From Algoriphagus vanfongensis DSM 17529 (GTDB lineage: Bacteria > Bacteroidota > Bacteroidia > Cytophagales > Cyclobacteriaceae): DNA of 64,000 nucleotides. Positions 29,106-38,001 of the stretch are shown here, in pieces. Position 1 is the stretch's first letter; every line of letters begins with the position of its first letter. The DNA lies in assembly GCF_000429465.1 (NCBI RefSeq), contig NZ_AUBX01000009.1, forward strand, positions 62,001 to 126,000. The letters are read 5' to 3'. Below the pieces are notes generated by a model, which worked only from the letters and a program-made list of their open reading frames with translations, was not told the origin of the DNA and made no database searches. The position numbers and the translations under genes were made by a program.

Positions 29106-29603
29106 GGGCTCAGTTCTCTTAGTAAAGCATTCAAATCTAATCTCCTCGTATACATCGTCAATTGGCCATTTTCATCTTTAGGCCAATCTTCCTTCGGTCT
29201 ATCCCAGTAGAGTTCCACTCCGTTTTCATCAGGATCATCTAGGTAGATCGCTTCGGAAACTCCGTGATCTGCTGCGCCTGTCAAAGGATAATTGGCGTCG
29301 ACCAGCTGTTGAAATAGCTGTGCTAGATCTTTTCTACTTGGTAGCAGGATAGCCGTATGAAATAATCCAGCAGTGTTTTTGGGGGCAGGAGGTCCATCTT
29401 TGCTTTGCCAGGTGTTCAGACCAATATGATGGTGGTAGCCACCTGCTGAAATGAAAGGCTGCATCCTCTCCGTACATCATCATCAGCTCAAATCCCAATA
29501 AGCCACAATAAAAATCCAGAGAGCGTTGAAGGTTGCTGACTTTGAGGTGTACATGCCCAATCCGTGTCTGAGCTGGGATTTTGTAGGAGTTTTCTGTATT
29601 CAT
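29102..29603 (-). pseudogene. VOC (glyoxalase/dioxygenase) family gene with a single-base frameshift
   Basis: Two overlapping frames together encode one VOC protein. The first 50 residues (IGHVHLKVSNLQRSLDFYC to YGEDAAF) are in the frame starting at 29603, and the remainder (ISAGGYHHHIGLNTWQ to the stop at 29102) is in another. The junction is the base G at 29453 on the plus strand. Removing it restores DAAFISAGGYHHHIG and a protein of about 167 aa matching VOC/catechol-dioxygenase-like proteins with the HHH-containing metal motif. It is either a recent inactivating insertion or a sequencing error. The downstream GNAT gene overlaps its stop. Confidence 0.85.
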
Positions 29604-29766
29604 GGCAAAAAGAGCTGGCTATCTATCTAAGCGAAATTAGACTACCTAATGTTCAATTTCTTTAACTAAGATGCTAAAAAAATCCAGCAAAACCAGTTTT
29701 TCCGATGACCAGATGCCCTCCTGTAATTCGGTGTGACAATTTTTGTCAATATGCTTAGGGATAGCA

Positions 29767-29795
29767 TTGATTGTGGTTATGCTTTTTTATCTTCG
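29767..29795 (+). promoter_or_regulatory. Candidate promoter of the addAB-like operon
   Basis: TTG (29767-29769) is followed after 18 nt by TATCTTCG (29788-29795), one mismatch from TAnnTTTG. It lies 17 nt before the ATG. Confidence 0.4.
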
Positions 29796-29812
29796 ACACT
29801 TGAGCTAGACGC

Positions 29813-32800
29813 ATGGACCAAAAACCATTCATACTATATAAATCATCAGCAGGATCAGGAAAAACATACACCCTGACTTTGGAATACCTCAAACTGGCCC
29901 TCCAAAAACCTCAAGTAGCATACAAGCAGATATTGGCTGTGACTTTTACCAACAAGGCTACTCAAGAGATGAAGGAGCGGATTCTAAAAGTGTTGGGAAG
30001 GCTAAGTGAAGAGGTGAGGGAGTCTGAACCCATGGATCAGGTGCTGATGGCTACATTGGGGCTGGATGCTGCGCAATTGCAAACACGGGCTAGGTTGGCT
30101 TTGCTACATATTCTTCACAATTACGGGCATTTTGCGGTCAGTACCATCGATTCCTTTTTTCAGCGAGTGATCCGTTCCTTTGCAAGAGAGATGGATTTGC
30201 AGGCCAAGTTTGATCTAGAACTGGATACGGATGCTGTGCTGGATAGGCTGGTAGATCGTATCGTGGAGAAAGTCAGCCAAGATGCAAGTCTCAAAAAATG
30301 GCTGGTAGAGTATGCTGAGGAGCAGATCGAAAATGAAAGATCCTGGGATATTCGTAATGGAATCAAAGGTCTCGGCAAGGAGATTTTTCAGGAACGATTC
30401 AAAGTTTACCGCCTTTTATTTCAAAAGAGTGTTGCTAATGAGGGGTTTTTGGGAGAATTCAGGAACTATATCCGCACCGAAAAATCCAAACTCATAGCAG
30501 AAGCAGAAGCGCTGCATAAGAGAGCTGAGGAACTTCGGATAGCACATGGATTGGAATGGACTGATTTTAAAGGTGGGAGCAGAAGTTTTGCCTTGCGTTT
30601 TGCACGAATGGGCGACCCACAAAATCCAATTCCCGATCTGACGGATACCATGCTGCGTGACCTTCCTGATCCAATGAATTGGTTTAAGAAAGGAGACAAA
30701 AAGGCTGCGGCTTTGGAAGCAGCTATCCATGCAGGACTGATGGATATTCTATTTAGCTGGCCAGAAAAAATGCGGCATTGGAATAGTCTGCAGGCACTTC
30801 ATAAAAATCTCAATGCATTTGGAGTCTTTAGGGACTTGATTTTGGAACTTCGGGAACTCAAAGAAGAGGAAGGGATTCTGTTGATTTCTGATGTCAATGA
30901 TTTTTTGCAAGAGATTACCAAGGACAATGAAGCTCCTTTTATCTATGAGAAAATTGGGAATCAGTACAGCAATTACCTCATCGATGAGTTTCAGGATACA
31001 TCCGACTTTCAATGGACCAGCTTCAAGCCGCTCTTGCAAGAGTCTCTCGCTCAAAAAAACACGAATCTGCTTGTAGGAGATGTAAAGCAGTCGATCTACC
31101 GCTGGAGAGGAGGACGTTTGGAGTTGCTTTTGCAGGAGGTTCAAAGTCAAATACCGGAAAGCTACATCGAAGTCAAAAACCTGGAAACTAACTTCAGAAG
31201 TCTTCCCGGTATCATCCGTTTCAATAATTCCTTGTTTGATCGTCTTCCTGCCTTGATGCAAGAGGGGATGGTGGGGGAGTTTCAGTTAGCGCACAAAGGA
31301 TTGCTGACTGATGCATTTCTGCAGTCTTCACAGCATATTCCTGAGCATAAGCTCAATTGGGATTTTCAAGGAAAAATCCAGGTTGGATTTACCCAAAAGC
31401 CATCTTCCCGATCGTATCAAAACTCAGAGGAAGAAGAAGAAATTGACGATTCTACGATTTTGGATCAGATTCCTCCGCTGCTGATGGAGCTTCAGGACAA
31501 AGGCTATCAGTTGAAAGATATAGCATTTCTGGTTCGGAAAAATTCTCAAGGTGCCGAAATCGCCGATTATTTGATGGCTTATGACCGAGATCATCCAGAT
31601 TCTGGATATCGATTTGATGTACTGTCAGAGGAGTCTTTATTTCTCGACAAGTCAGCGGCTGTCAAGGCCTTGGTCGCTTTGTTTACCTATTTGAGTGATC
31701 CTGCTGACCGTGTTTCCTTGAAGACGACTTGGTATTATTATGCCTTACTTCATGACATACCGTTTTCTCATCAGCTCTTTCATAAGTTTAAAATGGTGCC
31801 TGAATTGAAAGCCAAAGAAGATGAGCTGAAAGCAAACTTGGCTCATTGGCTACAGATGCCTTTGCTGGAGCTGATTGAGGAAGCGATCAATTTCCTTGAA
31901 TTGGCGCCATTGGAGACTGATCTGGCTTACATCTCCGGGTTCAAAGAAGCAGTTTTTGACTTTGTGAAAAAGAACCGGGCAGATCTAGTCGGGTTTTTAG
32001 ATTGGTGGGAGGGCAACAAACACAAGCGCACTGTCAAGATTCCTGAGGATCACGATGCCATGCGGATTCTCACGATCCATAAGTCCAAAGGATTGCAGTT
32101 TAAAGTAGTGCTGATGCCTTACCTTGACTGGAAGATCGTCTCTTCTGGCTTAATGGCTCCGATTATCTGGTCTCCTTTTGCCACTGAGACGGGCTTGGAG
32201 ACGGTCGTTCCACTTTCCCATAGTTCGACTTTGCAAAATTCTATTTTTTCCAATTTCTACGAAGACGAAATTCGATTGGCCTATTTGGACTCCCTCAATA
32301 TGCTCTATGTAGCATTTACTAGAGCGGAAGAGATGATCTGGGCACATGCCAACTATACCGAAAACGCAAAAGGGCAGATCTCGATGAAATCTACCGGGAA
32401 CCTTTTGTATCAGCTGTTTTCTGGTGGATTTAAAATTGCGGACTTCGGAGAGAGTCAAACTTGGAATAAGGAAGAAGCGAAATTTGAAGCAGGGCAGTGG
32501 CCAGAGGCCACGAAAGAAAAAACGGGTCATTCGACAATTGCTTCGGCTTTGAGATGGGAGATCATGGACTGGAGAGAGAAGCTGAAGACCAAAAAGATCG
32601 CTTGGGATTTTTCTGAAGCGGGCTTGCAGGCCAGATCCCAGCGGAAATTGGGAGTGTTGGTTCATGAGATTTTGGCAGCAGCCAAGACCCAAGCGGATAC
32701 TTTTCAGCTGCTACAGCAGTATACTTTTGAAGGTCGATTGGATCAAGAAACAGCAGATGCAGTAGGTGAGCGCTTGACACAGCTTTTTGAGATGCCGCTG

Positions 32801-33058
32801 GTTCAATCTTGGTTTGGGACAGACTACAGGACGCTTGCCGAACAAGGGATTCTGCTGCCTGGAGGTTCTCAAAAACGACCCGATAGAATCTTGCTCGGAG
32901 CTCAGGAAAACCTCGTCATAGATTTTAAAACTGGTGAAAAATATCCTTCTCATCGAAGGCAAGTCGAAGAATACATGGAGCTCGTGCAGCAGCTCAATCA
33001 AAAGCCCGTCAAAGGCTTTCTATGCTACCTCGAACCGACAGAAATCGTAGAATTATGA
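29813..33058 (+). CDS. addA: UvrD-type helicase/nuclease, AddA-like
   Basis: The 1081-aa protein is the helicase-nuclease subunit of an AddAB/RecBCD-type double-strand-break repair complex, which unwinds and resects DNA ends for RecA loading. Superfamily-1 motifs appear in order: Walker A SSAGSGKT (11-18), DEFQDTSDFQW (about 390), GDVKQSIYRWRGG (about 422), ETNFRSLPG, TIHKSKGLQFKVV (about 756) and LYVAFTRAEE (about 830). A C-terminal PD-(D/E)XK nuclease has LVHEILAA and VIDFKTGEKYP (about 1036) with a following Gln. It overlaps the AddB-like gene by four bases. Confidence 0.92.
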   Translation: MDQKPFILYKSSAGSGKTYTLTLEYLKLALQKPQVAYKQILAVTFTNKATQEMKERILKVLGRLSEEVRESEPMDQVLMATLGLDAAQLQTRARLALLHILHNYGHFAVSTIDSFFQRVIRSFAREMDLQAKFDLELDTDAVLDRLVDRIVEKVSQDASLKKWLVEYAEEQIENERSWDIRNGIKGLGKEIFQERFKVYRLLFQKSVANEGFLGEFRNYIRTEKSKLIAEAEALHKRAEELRIAHGLEWTDFKGGSRSFALRFARMGDPQNPIPDLTDTMLRDLPDPMNWFKKGDKKAAALEAAIHAGLMDILFSWPEKMRHWNSLQALHKNLNAFGVFRDLILELRELKEEEGILLISDVNDFLQEITKDNEAPFIYEKIGNQYSNYLIDEFQDTSDFQWTSFKPLLQESLAQKNTNLLVGDVKQSIYRWRGGRLELLLQEVQSQIPESYIEVKNLETNFRSLPGIIRFNNSLFDRLPALMQEGMVGEFQLAHKGLLTDAFLQSSQHIPEHKLNWDFQGKIQVGFTQKPSSRSYQNSEEEEEIDDSTILDQIPPLLMELQDKGYQLKDIAFLVRKNSQGAEIADYLMAYDRDHPDSGYRFDVLSEESLFLDKSAAVKALVALFTYLSDPADRVSLKTTWYYYALLHDIPFSHQLFHKFKMVPELKAKEDELKANLAHWLQMPLLELIEEAINFLELAPLETDLAYISGFKEAVFDFVKKNRADLVGFLDWWEGNKHKRTVKIPEDHDAMRILTIHKSKGLQFKVVLMPYLDWKIVSSGLMAPIIWSPFATETGLETVVPLSHSSTLQNSIFSNFYEDEIRLAYLDSLNMLYVAFTRAEEMIWAHANYTENAKGQISMKSTGNLLYQLFSGGFKIADFGESQTWNKEEAKFEAGQWPEATKEKTGHSTIASALRWEIMDWREKLKTKKIAWDFSEAGLQARSQRKLGVLVHEILAAAKTQADTFQLLQQYTFEGRLDQETADAVGERLTQLFEMPLVQSWFGTDYRTLAEQGILLPGGSQKRPDRILLGAQENLVIDFKTGEKYPSHRRQVEEYMELVQQLNQKPVKGFLCYLEPTEIVEL

Positions 33059-35892
33059 ATCCATTTTTGAAAGAAACAGCCCAGAAGATTTTGGATTCTA
33101 CACATGATTTGCAAAATCTGGTATTAGTTCTTCCCAATCGACGGGCGGGGTTATTTATGACTCGATACATGGGAGAGTTGATCGACCGACCTGTTTGGAT
33201 GCCGGAAGTCAAGACCATTGAGCAAGTGTTTTATGGCCTAGCTGGTCAAAGTCCCGCTGATGATCTGACTCTGATTTTTGAGCTATACGAGCTCTATGCG
33301 CAGATTCAGCAGGATCCAGAGGATTTTGATAGATTTTATTTTTGGGGAGAATTGATCTTGAAAGACTTCAATGATCTGGATCAGTTTCTGGCTCCAGCCA
33401 AGACGGTCTATCAAAATCTTGCTGAAATCAAGGAATTTGAATCAGACTTGAGTTTTTTGACAGAAGATCAGAAAGAACTGATTTCGCAGTTCTGGAAAGC
33501 TTTTGAGCGACAAAATGACCAAGAAAAGGAAAAGTTTCTTCGCTTTTGGCAGATCTTGGGACGACTGTATGGAGACTTTCAGCATCGATTGAAAACGGCA
33601 GGATTGGCCTATTCGGGCCAGTTGTATCGCCAAGTCGCAGAGAATCTAAGCGCGATCAGCAAACCTGATCAGCATTATGTGTTTGTGGGTTTCAATGCCT
33701 TTACGTTGACGGAGGAAAAGCTCATCGGGCATTTTGTAGAATCTTTTGGAGCGGAGATCTACTGGGATCTGGATAGCTATTATTTGTCAGACGATATGCA
33801 GGAGGCGGGTTTGTTTTTCAGGGACTACCAGCGTGATCCTGTTGTTGGAAAGACATTTCCTGAGATCATCCCAGATCAGATCAGGAATAAAAAAGACAAA
33901 ATTCAGGTGCATGCCATTCCTCTGAAAACCAATCAGGCCAATTTGGTAGGGAAGCTCCTGGAAGACTTGCCAGATCATGAAAAGTTGGAAGAGACGGTGA
34001 TCATTTTGCCGGATGAGCAGTTGCTCTTTCCGGTACTCCATTCGCTGCCGCCGCAGATAGACAAGCTGAATGTGACCATGGGATACCCTGTCCGCAATGC
34101 ACCAATCTATGCTTTTTTGGATGCTGTATTGGATTTGCAGCGTCATGCCAAGGTACATGCAAGTGGGATTTCCTTTTATCACAAGCCGGTGATGGATTTG
34201 ATGACATTTCCATTTTTGACAAGTGCAGATGAGGGGCATTTCAGAGCACTTTCTGATCGGATCAAAAAGGAAAATCTTCTAGAAATCCCTCAGGAAGAAC
34301 TCTGGGGGCAATCTCAAATCGCCCGTTTGATCTTTCAAAAGGTAGAAACCAAAGATATATTTGACTATTTGAGTGAGCTGATCCGCCTGCTTGCAGAAGA
34401 GCTTTCGCAGGATGAGGTTCAGCGGAGTTATTTGTTTCAGGCTTTCAAGCAGCTCAATAGATTACAAGAAATCTTCCAGCATGGCAACGGAAAACCCTTG
34501 CAGATGGATTTTGTGCTGAAGCTTTTTCGGCAGATTTTCAGAGAGCTCAAGCTTCCTTTCGAAGGGGAACCACTTCAGGGATTGCAGCTCATGGGTGTGT
34601 TGGAATCGAGAAACTTGGATTTTCGCAGGGTGATCATCTGTGATCTTAATGAGGGGAGTTTTCCTCCCGGAGGTGGGATCAACTCCATGATTCCTTTCAA
34701 TCTCCGTAGAGCCTTTGGGCTGCCTGTTCAGGAGCAAAATGACGCCATTTATGCCTACACATTTTATCGCTTGCTCCATCGGGCAGAAGAGGTGCACCTG
34801 ATCTATACCACTTCTGCTGAGCAGGGGAAAGCCGGTGAAATGAGTCGATTTATCCAGCAGATGCAAGTGGAGCTGGGGATTTCGGAGCCCAAAGTAGCCT
34901 TTGTCCCAGTAGGAATGACACCCTCCAAGGAGATTCGAATAGCCAAGAGCCAAGAGGTGCTGGCTGATATGGGACATTTCCTAAAGAATGCAGATCCTCT
35001 GCATCAGACGAGGCCTCTTTCGGCTTCTGCGCTGAATATGTATTTGGATTGCCAGTTGAAATTTTACTTCCGATATGTGGCAGGTCTGAAAGAAAAAGAA
35101 GAGGTCATCACGGAGGTAGATCCTTCTACTTTTGGGACGATTTTGCACAGAGCCATCGAGTTGCTCTACATGCCGCAGGAGTCGTCAAACTCCAGGAGGA
35201 TTGATAGTCATGCGATCGAGCGTTTGCTTCCTCAGGTGCCTCAGGCGGTGGATGATGCTATTCGTGAGTTTTACAAAGTCGAAGAAGGAAAATCCATGGA
35301 CTATTCCGGTCAATTGCAGATAGCTCGGGAGGTGTTTATCAAATATCTCAAAGCTATCCTTCAGTATGATCAGAAAAATGGAGCATTTGAGGTTTTGGGG
35401 GCGGAAATGGACGTCTCAGCCGAGATGGAACTGGACTTAGAAGGAGAAAAAGTGCTCGTGGCAATGACCGGATTTATTGATCGGGTGGACCAAAAGGATG
35501 GAGTAGTCCGCTTGATTGACTATAAAACAGGCAAGGATAATAAAAATGTGAAATCGATCGCCTCTCTCTTTGATCGGGAAGAAAAAAGCCGAAATAAAGC
35601 GGCCATGCAGACATTGTTGTATGCCTATTTTTTCAAAGTAAAGCATCCCGAAATCAAAAAGCCTCTTAAGCCTGGGATATTCAATATCAAGGAAATTTAC
35701 AATTCCTCCTTCAATCCATTTTTGAAAATGGAAAAGGAAGAAATTGCTGACTTTCATGCAGTAGAGGAGGAGTTTATGGCCGGAATCAGGTCTTTGATCG
35801 GGGAAATCTTTGATACAAATGAGGATTTTAAGCAAACCGAAGATTTGAAAAAATGCGAATACTGCTCGTTTAAGGAGATTTGCGGGAGGTAG
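33055..35892 (+). CDS. addB: AddB-like subunit with PD-(D/E)XK nuclease and Fe-S cluster
   Basis: The protein is 945 aa from ATG 33055, which overlaps the stop of the helicase gene (ATGA); an earlier in-frame start would add 11 residues. The N-terminal half resembles a helicase fold without a Walker A Lys. The C-terminal nuclease has FGTILHRAIE and RLIDYKTGKD (about 822). Four Cys are placed as in AddB iron-sulfur nucleases: one in LDCQLKFYF (about 665) and three in CEYCSFKEIC at the very end (spacing C-x2-C-x5-C). It should form a complex with the upstream subunit to process DNA ends. Confidence 0.88.
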   Translation: MNPFLKETAQKILDSTHDLQNLVLVLPNRRAGLFMTRYMGELIDRPVWMPEVKTIEQVFYGLAGQSPADDLTLIFELYELYAQIQQDPEDFDRFYFWGELILKDFNDLDQFLAPAKTVYQNLAEIKEFESDLSFLTEDQKELISQFWKAFERQNDQEKEKFLRFWQILGRLYGDFQHRLKTAGLAYSGQLYRQVAENLSAISKPDQHYVFVGFNAFTLTEEKLIGHFVESFGAEIYWDLDSYYLSDDMQEAGLFFRDYQRDPVVGKTFPEIIPDQIRNKKDKIQVHAIPLKTNQANLVGKLLEDLPDHEKLEETVIILPDEQLLFPVLHSLPPQIDKLNVTMGYPVRNAPIYAFLDAVLDLQRHAKVHASGISFYHKPVMDLMTFPFLTSADEGHFRALSDRIKKENLLEIPQEELWGQSQIARLIFQKVETKDIFDYLSELIRLLAEELSQDEVQRSYLFQAFKQLNRLQEIFQHGNGKPLQMDFVLKLFRQIFRELKLPFEGEPLQGLQLMGVLESRNLDFRRVIICDLNEGSFPPGGGINSMIPFNLRRAFGLPVQEQNDAIYAYTFYRLLHRAEEVHLIYTTSAEQGKAGEMSRFIQQMQVELGISEPKVAFVPVGMTPSKEIRIAKSQEVLADMGHFLKNADPLHQTRPLSASALNMYLDCQLKFYFRYVAGLKEKEEVITEVDPSTFGTILHRAIELLYMPQESSNSRRIDSHAIERLLPQVPQAVDDAIREFYKVEEGKSMDYSGQLQIAREVFIKYLKAILQYDQKNGAFEVLGAEMDVSAEMELDLEGEKVLVAMTGFIDRVDQKDGVVRLIDYKTGKDNKNVKSIASLFDREEKSRNKAAMQTLLYAYFFKVKHPEIKKPLKPGIFNIKEIYNSSFNPFLKMEKEEIADFHAVEEEFMAGIRSLIGEIFDTNEDFKQTEDLKKCEYCSFKEICGR

Positions 35893-36484
35893 AATTTAGA
35901 GAGAAGAGATTGGCGAATAGAGATTCACTGTTTGAGTTTGGAGATTAAGAGAAAAGAGAGTTGAGATCCATTTGAAGCGATGAACTCTCTTGCCTGATTT
36001 ACCCTTTCAGTTCAATTAGTTCGACCCCTTCAGGGTCGTGGGGGTATGTGTTGGTTTTTTCCCATGGGTTGCACCCATGGTTATTAATGGTTTGATCCCT
36101 TCAGGGTCATGTGCCTGATCAAAATGAAATAAGAGTCTTTGGTAAACAAGTGGTTTTTAATGCATAGATGGACCACAAAGTGGTCGAACCTTCAATAACC
36201 CCGAGTGAGGAGGAACGACGAAACTCGGGGTAAAGAGGTCTCAGCCTCCCAGCGCTGGCCGAGAGTTGAACTTTTTAGACAAGACTTTTTGCCAGCAAGA
36301 TGGAAAGGAGATGATTGACGGAAAGGTGGGTAGAATAAGAGAATTGAGAGTGGAGAAATTGGACCTTAAATGCCAAGAAACCCTTTGATTTCGATACTTT
36401 CTTGGAGTGGTGGAATTTGCAATCTCCCCGAAAATATCATATCAACCAAAACCTCATTCATCTTTAGTACAAGTTAGGGACCGG
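35893..36484. other. 592-bp non-coding region with palindrome cluster
   Basis: No credible reading frame is present. The left part (about 35895-35985) is low-complexity purine-rich text with repeated GAGA/AGATT words. The middle (36022-36230) holds five palindromes listed separately. The right part (36300-36475) is again low-complexity, with no promoter that I can defend. Confidence 0.7.
36022..36230. repeat. Cluster of five REP-like palindromes
   Basis: In order: CGACCC-N5-GGGTCG (36022-36038); CCATGGGT-TGC-ACCCATGG (36062-36080); a near copy of the first, GATCCCTTCAGGGTC (36094-36108); GACCAC-AAA-GTGGTC (36171-36185); and CCCCGAGT-N16-ACTCGGGG (36199-36230). The first and third are direct repeats differing by one base. 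This text type (CCCTTCAGGGTC, CCCATGGGTTGCACCCATGG) is characteristic of repetitive extragenic palindromes in Bacteroidota. No REP-associated transposase is visible nearby. Confidence 0.7.
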
Positions 36485-37228
36485 TTAATTCTTTTTTCCA
36501 AATCTAACCAGTAATTCGAAGAGGTAGATGTCAACAGCCAGCGGAATCATGTTTTGCCAACTTTCATAATCTTGTTCAGTAAGGTTGTTCAAATATCCAT
36601 CAGCAAGTATAGCTGGTGAAACATCTAATCCTTGCCTCTTGAGTTGGCAATACGCAATGACGTTTTTATCTGCGTTCAGAGATTTGGATAGGCTATAGAG
36701 GAAAAGTCCATTCTCGTTCGGATAAGGCCTAGTTCTGATGTACTCTTGAAGTTCTTCTTCTTTCTTTTGGTTTAAAAGTTTCTGCTTCTCCGAAAGTTTG
36801 ATTGTGTCAATCGGGAAAATATCTTCAAAATCATCTTCAATCTCAGACAAATCAATAGTACCTGGTTCTGGCTCAGGAAGGTATTGGCCCATATCATAGA
36901 CTGACTTGTAATCCTCTGTTTGGTAGAGGTAGATATCTTGTCTGAGTCCAGAATATTCAATTTCTGCCAGTAGCCTAACTGCATTTAAACTATCAAAAGT
37001 TAGATTTAAGCTGTCCTTAAGGATTTGATTCAAAAGTTCGCTTGTTCGTGCTCCTACGCTTGTTTTTTGGGGGAAATTAAGGGTTAAGAAGTGCTCATAA
37101 GATTCCATTAGCAATTTGAAACTTTTGGCTTTCTTAGGCCCGAGTTCCTTGTAAAAGATTTCCTGTTCGGTTTGTTTACTTGAACAACCGAAGATGAGAA
37201 GTAGAGAAAAAATCAATGCATTTCTCAT
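36485..37228 (-). CDS. Hypothetical lipoprotein
   Basis: The 247-aa protein starts with a lipoprotein signal peptide (ALIFSLLLIFGC; Cys near residue 15 followed by SSKQ). The mature part is acidic and mostly helical, with a charged stretch QKLLNQKKEEELQEYI. I recognise no family. The small gene downstream of the REP cluster may be strain-specific. A possible role at the outer membrane is inferred only from the lipidation signal. Confidence 0.65.
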   Translation of the reverse strand: MRNALIFSLLLIFGCSSKQTEQEIFYKELGPKKAKSFKLLMESYEHFLTLNFPQKTSVGARTSELLNQILKDSLNLTFDSLNAVRLLAEIEYSGLRQDIYLYQTEDYKSVYDMGQYLPEPEPGTIDLSEIEDDFEDIFPIDTIKLSEKQKLLNQKKEEELQEYIRTRPYPNENGLFLYSLSKSLNADKNVIAYCQLKRQGLDVSPAILADGYLNNLTEQDYESWQNMIPLAVDIYLFELLVRFGKKN

Positions 37229-37331
37229 ATGTTATAAAAGCTTCTAGAGTTATGGAACTTTGGACGGTGACGGCAAAGTGGGTCGAGTTAACTTTAATCG
37301 AAAACAGTTATTTATAGAAATCTAAAAACCC

Positions 37332-37853
37332 CTAACAAGGACTCCAATAATGGAATTCTATTAATTTCCCTTTATGGAAAAGGAAATAGAATCCATCATC
37401 TTGATTTTTAAATTGACCTCCTAGATGGAATAAATCTTCTTCTTCTCTTCCCTTAATTTGAATTGGTTCAGCTGATTTTTCCAAAAAATGTTCTACTTCT
37501 TCTTGGCTACTTTTTCCACTGAATTCTGCCTCCTTGTAATAGCTCCATTTCATTTCGCCTGCCGGATCAAATCGAACCATATCGACGAAATAGACTCCTT
37601 CAGCGTTCCCAATCCATGTTAGTTGTTGATAGTTCAACTTAAAAAATCTAGTGCCCTGCTCCTCATTTGAAAAGAAGCCACATTCATAGTCCGTGGGGCT
37701 GTGCTTTGTTACGCCATATTTTTCAAAAATACTTGTCACTCCCTGTTGCCTAATGGACAAGCCATCTACAAAAATGTACGCCGGTTCTAAACTTTTTTCT
37801 TCTTGAAAGAATGAAGAAAACAAGCTGAGGATAAGTAGAAAAATTGGTGTCAT
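37332..37853 (-). CDS. Hypothetical secreted protein
   Basis: The 173-aa protein has an N-terminal hydrophobic signal (IFLLILSLFSSFF) and an acidic, aromatic-rich remainder (VYFVDMVRFDPAGEMKWSYY; DGFYFLFHKGKLIEFHYW) that looks beta-rich. I recognise no family. It lies immediately left of the structured spacer at 37866-37990. A possible but degenerate repeat copy (GTTATTTATAG, 37307-37317) lies beyond its 3' end, so it may or may not be a further cassette. Confidence 0.6.
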   Translation of the reverse strand: MTPIFLLILSLFSSFFQEEKSLEPAYIFVDGLSIRQQGVTSIFEKYGVTKHSPTDYECGFFSNEEQGTRFFKLNYQQLTWIGNAEGVYFVDMVRFDPAGEMKWSYYKEAEFSGKSSQEEVEHFLEKSAEPIQIKGREEEDLFHLGGQFKNQDDGFYFLFHKGKLIEFHYWSPC

Positions 37854-37865
37854 ATTTTAAAAATT

Positions 37866-37990
37866 AACGGTCTCGTGTATGAGTAGTAGCGGTTTTTTAC
37901 TCGCTAACTTTTCAGTTTTGCACTGACCCTTTGATTTATATTTTATATTTCGTTTTATCACTTAAACCGCTATTACTTATACACATTGTT
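37866..37990. repeat. Structured AAC...GTT spacer element A (125 nt)
   Basis: It begins with AAC and ends with GTT. A 21-bp stem (37875-37895 with 37964-37984) closes a 68-nt loop; the two non-Watson-Crick positions are both G-T wobbles on the plus strand. The left edge TAACGGTCTCGT (37865-37876) and right edge ACATTGTTGT (37983-37992) are identical to element C, while the stem sequence is different. Confidence 0.75.
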
Positions 37991-37997
37991 GTGGCTC
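37988..37997. repeat. Inverted repeat of cassette A, left copy
   Basis: GTTGTGGCTC is the perfect inverted partner of GAGCCACAAC at 39866-39875; together they bracket the AAA/TOPRIM gene. Similarity extends to 16 nt with three mismatches. The gene's stop codon (38002-38004) lies 4 nt inside. Confidence 0.75.
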
Positions 37998-38001
37998 GTT
38001 A

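Noticed and set aside
37307-37870. A fourth cassette around the secreted-protein gene at 37332-37853
   Set aside because: The candidate left repeat GTTATTTATAG matches the right edge poorly and is AT-rich, and no AAC...GTT spacer of about 125 nt lies outside it.
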